From Lachnospiraceae bacterium (GTDB lineage: Bacteria > Bacillota > Clostridia > Lachnospirales > Lachnospiraceae): a stretch of 64,000 nucleotides of DNA. How positions within the stretch are numbered: the first letter of the stretch is position 1; each line of letters begins with the position of its first letter. Positions 59,208-64,000 of the stretch are shown one piece after another. The translations under genes were made by a program, and so were the position numbers. The stretch spans positions 97,363 to 161,362 of the forward strand of contig JAFQVJ010000011.1 in NCBI GenBank assembly GCA_017408025.1, given 5' to 3'. The notes under the pieces were generated by a model. That model was given only the letters and a program-made list of their open reading frames with translations, did no database searches and was not told the DNA's origin.

Positions 59208-60089
59208 ATGAACATCTTAGAATACGAAAATTATGAAGAAAAAAAAGCTCATGGTGATGACTCATTTCCCTATATCACTTATCTATGCACTATTCCTCTT
59301 GACTTCACTTCTGTGCCAACACACTGGCACAATGAGTATGAGATTATCTACATAAAAAAAGGTGCTGGCATAATATCCCTTGATTTGGATTATCACCATG
59401 TTAAGAGCGGAGATATTATACTTATCGTACCCGGTCAGTTGCATTCAATTGAGCAAAAGGATAACGAGACAATGGAATATGAAAACATTATTTTTGGTTC
59501 CGAAATCCTCACTAGCAAGCATAATGACTTCTGCTACAATCATTTTTTTAGTTCTCTGACAAAAAGAACTGTCCAGGTTCCTACAATTTTTAACGCCTCA
59601 ACCTGTTCATATTACTGCGATATTGCCAAATGTATCGACAGTGCCGATGAGATATGCAAAACTTTTCCTCACGGTTACCAGTTAGCTATCAAAAGCTATC
59701 TTTTCCAAATGTTCTATATAATTTTTACGAATTTACCAAAGGATACTACTCCTGTAAAAAGAAAGAAATCATTGGATAAGATGAAGCTTATTATCAAATA
59801 TGTTGAAAATAATTATGCCGACAATATTACTATTGAAGATATGGCTAGGCTATGCGATTTTAGTCAGTCACATTTTATGAAATTCTTTAAAAATAATATG
59901 GAGGTTTCATTTATAGAGTATCTGAATAATTACAGATTGACTATGGCATCAAGACTTTTACTTTCGTCTTCATCATCCATAATAGCTATTGCCATGGAAT
60001 CAGGCTTTGATAATTTGTCATACTTCAACAGATTGTTTAAGAAAAAATATGAAATGACACCAAGCGAGTTTAGACGTCAATATATGTAA
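59208..60089 (+). CDS. AraC family transcription regulator
   Basis: Start ATG 59208 (MNILEYENYEEKKAH) with AAAGGA upstream. About 293 residues: an N-terminal cupin-type sensor (THWHNEYEIIYIKKGAGII, GDIILIVPGQLHSIEQ) and a C-terminal pair of AraC helix-turn-helices (IEDMARLCDFSQSHFMKFFK, IIAIAMESGFDNLSYFNRLF). Divergent from malL, thus a likely sugar-responsive activator of it. It is the only plus-strand protein gene I support in the window. Confidence 0.92.
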   Translation: MNILEYENYEEKKAHGDDSFPYITYLCTIPLDFTSVPTHWHNEYEIIYIKKGAGIISLDLDYHHVKSGDIILIVPGQLHSIEQKDNETMEYENIIFGSEILTSKHNDFCYNHFFSSLTKRTVQVPTIFNASTCSYYCDIAKCIDSADEICKTFPHGYQLAIKSYLFQMFYIIFTNLPKDTTPVKRKKSLDKMKLIIKYVENNYADNITIEDMARLCDFSQSHFMKFFKNNMEVSFIEYLNNYRLTMASRLLLSSSSSIIAIAMESGFDNLSYFNRLFKKKYEMTPSEFRRQYM

Positions 60090-60112
60090 ACTCCTTTATA
60101 CACCAAAAGTAT

Positions 60113-60147
60113 CAGACTGAGGTAGAAGATATTCAACCTCAGCCTGA
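60113..60147. terminator. Hairpin between convergent genes
   Basis: CTGAGGT (60117-60123) and ACCTCAG (60136-60142) with flanking pairs form a stem followed by a T-rich stretch on the plus strand. It lies between the regulator gene and the convergent AEC transporter gene. Confidence 0.5.
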
Positions 60148-60212
60148 TTGTTATTTATATGCAGATGCTTTTACATATTAACTTGGTATATACTATTATC
60201 ATATTCTACTAA

Positions 60213-61178
60213 CTATATCCATCCAAACGTCTTCATAAAGAATACCCAGAATGTTACCGTAAATGCTGATAGTAAAGTTGTCAGTGCTACAATGCTTGCC
60301 GTCAGTGTACCTTCATGCCCCATGTTTTTCGCCATTATGTAACAGCTTGGTGTTGTTGGTGCACCAAGCATAATAAGCACCGCTGCCATTTCTGCCACTC
60401 CAAAACCAAGCTTTGCAGCAATTGGTAGAAACACAAGTGGCTGTATAACAAGCTTAATAAGGGTAGCTACAACTGTAGGTCCGAGCATTTTTATAGCCGC
60501 TTTTCCCTTAAAGCTTGCACCTATGCACAGTAACGCAAGAGGTGTTGTAAGACTGGCTATACTAGACATTGTTTTATTTACAATCTGTGGGAAATCCCAT
60601 TCAAAGAAAGAAAATATCATTCCCGCAAAAAGGCTTAAAATAATAGGATTTGTGCATACTCCCTTGACTGCCTTTCTTGCCAGCTCTTTTAAGTTTTTTT
60701 CCTTGTCATCAGGACTCTCTACTGCAAGAATAATTACTGCAAATATGTTGTACAATGGCACTGCTCCCACTATCATAATAGGACCCATGCCAGTATCTCC
60801 AGCCACATTAGCGATAAGCGCCATTCCAAGTACTGCCGCACTACCTCTGTATGAACCTTGTACAAACTCTGCTATAGCAGATTTATCCTTTACAAATATT
60901 CTTGCTCCTATCCATGTCGCAACAATACATACAAAGGTTACCACAAAGCAATATAATACATACTTTCCATCAAAGTTTTCTTTGATACCGCAATCTTTCA
61001 TATCAAGAAACAGAAGGCAGACAAGTGTAACATTGAAATTAAGCTTGTTTGATACATTTACGAACTCGTCACTTATCAACCTTTTGTTTTTCAAAAACCA
61101 TCCTACTACCATAACCAGAAATAATGGCATGGTAGCGTTCAGGCTAAATATAAGATTATCTATCAGCATAATTCTCAC
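60213..61178 (-). CDS. AEC family (auxin efflux carrier-like) transporter
   Basis: A 321-residue membrane protein of about ten helices. Typical parts: ATMPLFLVMVVGWFLKNKRL, KLNFNVTLVCLLFLDM, the conserved MALIANVAGDTGMGPIMIVG, and PTTPSCYIMAKNMGHEGTLT at the end. Family members move organic acids such as malate. Substrate not known. Alternative start at an ATG 9 bases later. Confidence 0.9.
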   Translation of the reverse strand: MRIMLIDNLIFSLNATMPLFLVMVVGWFLKNKRLISDEFVNVSNKLNFNVTLVCLLFLDMKDCGIKENFDGKYVLYCFVVTFVCIVATWIGARIFVKDKSAIAEFVQGSYRGSAAVLGMALIANVAGDTGMGPIMIVGAVPLYNIFAVIILAVESPDDKEKNLKELARKAVKGVCTNPIILSLFAGMIFSFFEWDFPQIVNKTMSSIASLTTPLALLCIGASFKGKAAIKMLGPTVVATLIKLVIQPLVFLPIAAKLGFGVAEMAAVLIMLGAPTTPSCYIMAKNMGHEGTLTASIVALTTLLSAFTVTFWVFFMKTFGWI

Positions 61179-61351
61179 GCTTTCTTTTATGAATTTTATG
61201 ACATTTGCCTTCTATATATTTATGTATTTCAGCAAAATAAGAGTCACTATTTTAATTATTTTTTGGGGAAATTTGCCATGCAATCCCCCCATTATCACAT
61301 TCACATATTCTTTACATCTGTGTTCTCAAGTTTTTACACTTTCTGATGAAA

Positions 61352-63313
61352 TTAGTTCTCGCTACCTTCGACCTCTATCTTTCTGATTTCCTTTGTACGG
61401 ATTTCCTTACAGATTTCATCAATAAATACCGAAAGCTCCTTCTGACCTTCATCGCCAAGGTAACGGCTTCTCACAGATACCTTGCCTTCTTCCTCTTCCT
61501 TCTGTCCAACAACGAGCATGTAAGGAACTCTCTTTAATCTGGCATCTCTAATCTTGAAGCCAATCTTCTCTGAACGGTTATCAACAGAACAACGAATACC
61601 ATTATTCTTAAGCTCAGCTTCCACCTTTGCAGCATAGTCAGCATACTTTTCTGAGATTGGAAGTACACGAACCTGTTCTGGACAAAGCCATGTTGGGAAT
61701 AATCCTGCGTAATGCTCAATAAGCCATGCAAGTGTTCTCTCATAGCATCCCATTGATGTTCTGTGGATAATGTAAGGTCTAACCTTGTCACCATTCTGGT
61801 CAATGTAGTACATATCGAACTGCTCAGCAAGAAGTGCATCCCACTGGATTGTAATCATTGTATCTTCCTTGCCATATACATTCTTGGCATTGATGTCTAC
61901 CTTTGGTCCGTAGAATGCTGCCTCACCAACATCCTCTACAAATGAAATGTTAAGCTCATTTAATATATCTCTGATATGCTGTTCTGTTTCCTCCCAAACC
62001 TCTGGCTCACCAATATACTTTGTTTTATTCTCTGGATCCCACTTTGAAAGATGGTATGTTACTTCACTTTCAACGCCAAGTGTCTCTAAGCAATATTTAG
62101 CAAGAGCAAGACAATCCTTAAACTCTTCAACCATCTGATCAGGACGCACAATCAAGTGACCCTCTGAAATAGTAAACTGACGAACTCTTGTAAGACCGTG
62201 CATCTCACCTGAATCCTCATTTCTAAAAAGTGTAGATGTCTCACCGTATCTGATAGGAAGGTCTCTATAGCTCTTCTGGCTGTTCTTATATACATAATAC
62301 TGGAATGGACAAGTCATCGGTCTTAAAGCAAACACCTCATCATCCTTTTCCTCATCACCAAGTACAAACATACCATCCTTATAATGATCCCAGTGACCTG
62401 AAATCTTGTAAAGGTCCGATTTAGCCATAAGAGGTGTCTTTGTTCTTACATATCCTCTCTTTGTCTCCTCATCTTCAATCCATCTTTGTAACTCCTGAAG
62501 CATAATTACACCATTCGGCATAAGGAGTGGTAAGCCCTGTCCAACAACGTCGACAGTTGTGAAGATTTCCATCTCTCTACCAAGCTTGTTGTGATCACGC
62601 TTCTTAATATCTTCAAGATGCTCAAGGTAAGCTGCAAGTTCATCCTTCTTTGTATATGCTGTACCGTAGATTCTTGCAAGCATCTGATTTTCAGACTTTC
62701 CTCTCCAGTATGCACCTGATGATGATATAAGCTTAAACGCCTTGATAGCACCTGTCTTCATAAGATGAGGACCTGCACAAAGATCTACGAAATCGCCCTG
62801 GCTGTAGAATGAAATAACAGCATCCTCTGGAAGGTCACGAATAAGTTCCACCTTATATGGCTCACCCTTTTCCTCCATGAACTTTATAGCCTCTTCTCTT
62901 GGCATTGTAAATCTCTCAATTTTAGCATTCTCCTTGATAACCTTCTTCATCTCTGCCTCAATTTTGTCAAGATCTTCTCTTGAAAATGGAGCATGCTCAA
63001 AGTCATAATAGAAGCCTGTATCTATAGAAGGTCCTATGGCAAGCTTGGCATCTGGATAAAGTCTCTTAACAGCCTCTGCGAGAACATGTGAGCATGTATG
63101 TCTGTAGGCAGCTTTACCAGCCTCGTCATTGAATGTGAGGATGCTAAGTGTAGAATCCTCCTCTATAACTGTTCTAAGGTCAACTACTTCACCGTTAACC
63201 TCACCAGCGCATGCTGCTCTTCCTAAACCTTCGCTAATGTCGTTTGCGATATCAATAACTGACATTGCCTGTGGGTATTCTTTAACTGAACCGTCTTTTA
63301 AAGTAATTTTCAT
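61352..63313 (-). CDS. thrS: Threonyl-tRNA synthetase
   Basis: A 653-residue ThrRS that charges tRNA-Thr: TGS domain (1-60), editing domain (about 65-225, HTCSHVLAEAVKRLYPDAKL and CAGPHLMKTGAIKAFKL), class II core with RPMTCPFQYYVY (zinc Cys), TSTLFRNEDSGEMHGLTRVRQF motif 2 and GCYERTLAWLIEHYAG motif 3, and anticodon domain with VRVLPISEKYADYAAKV. Controlled by the T-box leader upstream, with a repeat element between. Confidence 0.97.
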   Translation of the reverse strand: MKITLKDGSVKEYPQAMSVIDIANDISEGLGRAACAGEVNGEVVDLRTVIEEDSTLSILTFNDEAGKAAYRHTCSHVLAEAVKRLYPDAKLAIGPSIDTGFYYDFEHAPFSREDLDKIEAEMKKVIKENAKIERFTMPREEAIKFMEEKGEPYKVELIRDLPEDAVISFYSQGDFVDLCAGPHLMKTGAIKAFKLISSSGAYWRGKSENQMLARIYGTAYTKKDELAAYLEHLEDIKKRDHNKLGREMEIFTTVDVVGQGLPLLMPNGVIMLQELQRWIEDEETKRGYVRTKTPLMAKSDLYKISGHWDHYKDGMFVLGDEEKDDEVFALRPMTCPFQYYVYKNSQKSYRDLPIRYGETSTLFRNEDSGEMHGLTRVRQFTISEGHLIVRPDQMVEEFKDCLALAKYCLETLGVESEVTYHLSKWDPENKTKYIGEPEVWEETEQHIRDILNELNISFVEDVGEAAFYGPKVDINAKNVYGKEDTMITIQWDALLAEQFDMYYIDQNGDKVRPYIIHRTSMGCYERTLAWLIEHYAGLFPTWLCPEQVRVLPISEKYADYAAKVEAELKNNGIRCSVDNRSEKIGFKIRDARLKRVPYMLVVGQKEEEEGKVSVRSRYLGDEGQKELSVFIDEICKEIRTKEIRKIEVEGSEN

Positions 63314-63364
63314 TTTCTTTCTTCCTTTCTATTTGCTTGTTCGAATAAAAATTGGATACAAAAA

Positions 63365-63545
63365 TCGTAGTTGCAAAGCAGCTGCGATTAATTCCTCGCG
63401 GAGCGTTGCGAGCCGAGGACGGTCAGCTTCAGCTGACATTTTCTTCTCGTGCGAGCGCTCATCTTCCTATCCGCCGTAGTGCGATCCTTTGGGGAGCGTT
63501 TTTTGTTTAATAGGGAAGTTTGAAGAACTTTCCTATTAAATAAAA
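63365..63545. repeat. Mosaic intergenic repeat element, copy 3, inside the thrS leader
   Basis: GCGAGCCGAGGACGGTCAGC, TTCTTCTCGTGCGAGCGCTC, CCGTAGTGCGATCCTTTGGG and a diverged palindrome AATAGGGAAGTTTG/AACTTTCCTATT. It sits between the T-box terminator and the thrS start, so every full-length thrS mRNA carries it. Confidence 0.75.
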
Positions 63546-63547
63546 AA

Positions 63548-63850
63548 CGCCCTTGTACCATAATGGTACAAGGGACGATATATAACCGTGGTTCCACCCA
63601 AGTTGCAGATTATAATCTGCCTCTCTTGATGATTATAACGTAATCAACGGACCGGATTGGGGTCACTCAGAGGTAGTTTTCGATAAAAGCCAGGAATGAG
63701 GTATTCACACCACCTAACCTCTCTCTGCTAAAAATCGTAGTCACTATTGTGACTGCGATTAAATTCCATTCTGCCTATCTACTCGTCTCATCACAGTGTT
63801 AGTTTATTCATTTACGTTTGAGTTTTCCCCAAACAACTGTATATTATTTT
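63548..63850 (-). promoter_or_regulatory. T-box leader for thrS (tRNA-Thr responsive)
   Basis: On the minus strand the T-box core GGGTGGAACCACGG (63599-63586) is complete, and the terminator stem CCCTTGTACCA/TGGTACAAGGG (63574-63550) followed by TTTTTT is complete. Stem I starts near 63815 (GATGAGACGAGTAGATAGGC) and contains AGAGAGG. A possible Thr specifier is ACC in GTGAATACCTCATTCC (near 63697), not proven. Uncharged tRNA-Thr would pair with the bulge and prevent termination. Confidence 0.92.
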
Positions 63851-63880
63851 AACACGATTAAGAAATTTGTAAAGTATTTT

Positions 63881-64000
63881 TTCGCAACTTCGAGCTTTCG
63901 CTCTTCGTTGCTCATGGAGGACATTCGTCCTCTTCTATGGTATAAACCAGCAGCTTCGCTTCTTCGAAGCTTTCGCTGCTTCCTCCATTCGCAACTTCGA
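63881..64000. repeat. GC-rich hairpin repeat at the window edge
   Basis: TTCGCAACTTCGA occurs at 63881-63893 and again at 63988-64000, about 107 bases apart. Between them are short hairpin-like GAAGC/GCTTC stretches. Probably a tandem or dispersed element that continues beyond the window. No gene was seen here. Confidence 0.5.

Noticed and set aside
60523-61386. A 287-codon open frame on the plus strand
   Set aside because: It is the opposite strand of the AEC transporter gene. Its sequence shows no domain, and the transporter frame has clear membrane helices and family motifs.
1-64000. tRNA or rRNA genes
   Set aside because: No cloverleaf-like sequence with a GTTCRANYC loop or rRNA segment was noticed; the only tRNA-related feature is the T-box leader.

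Overview
The window reads as chromosome of a low-GC Gram-positive gut Clostridium of the Lachnospiraceae (Agathobacter/Eubacterium rectale–Roseburia type). The evidence is the amylolytic and maltodextrin gene set, the nadA-nadB-nadC order, a T-box ahead of thrS and strong AGGAGG ribosome binding sites. Species was not tested by any search.

Bases 1 to about 30,280 are one prophage. Every gene recognised there lies on the minus strand, and the left end is cut by the window edge. Reading in the direction of transcription (right to left), an early block holds a small HTH protein, a DGR-type variable lectin protein, YopX-like and Cys-rich small proteins, an HUH replication protein, a radical SAM enzyme, a DEDDh exonuclease, an ASCH protein, a RecU-like resolvase and a cytosine methyltransferase. 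A ParA/ParB partition block follows, then an ArpU-like late regulator. The structural block combines a lambda-like head (terminase, gpW, portal, ClpP-type protease, decoration, major capsid) with a P2-like contractile tail (sheath, tube, frameshifted chaperone, tape measure). Replication plus partition genes suggest a phage-plasmid lifestyle or ancestry. No integrase, reverse transcriptase or lysis gene is inside the window.

Several signals in the prophage are not explained by its genes. A 17-bp dyad recurs five times inside unrelated coding genes and could be a dispersed ParB centromere. Two late promoters carry tandem ATTGCCCG repeats and are each followed at once by a terminator hairpin. 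A TATACTT-N4-AAGTATA palindrome occurs three times upstream of a small gene preceding the par block and once in the rep leader. A short plus-strand RNA lies antisense to the rep leader. A T TTT TTA slip site sits in the tail chaperone gene, and a G9 tract puts a TM2-domain gene out of frame with its own start. The DGR target gene ends at a hairpin with a GATA tetraloop.

Bases 30,280 to 36,160 hold tandem terminators, a C39-like peptidase, the NAD biosynthesis operon nadA-nadB-nadC with a perfect 13-bp operator-like dyad, and a Fic protein. Bases 36,245 to 59,030 hold a starch, maltodextrin and glycogen region: a heterodimeric ABC exporter, type I pullulanase, GH133 debranching enzyme, a GH13 lipoprotein amylase, an ABC sugar importer (two binding proteins, MalF and MalG types), a two-component system, glycogen phosphorylase and a GH13 alpha-glucosidase. 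A divergent AraC regulator, an AEC transporter and thrS with its T-box leader follow. Mosaic palindromic intergenic elements recur around 33.6, 34.8, 54.7 and 63.4 kb, and other short repeats lie at 36.3 and 63.9 kb.
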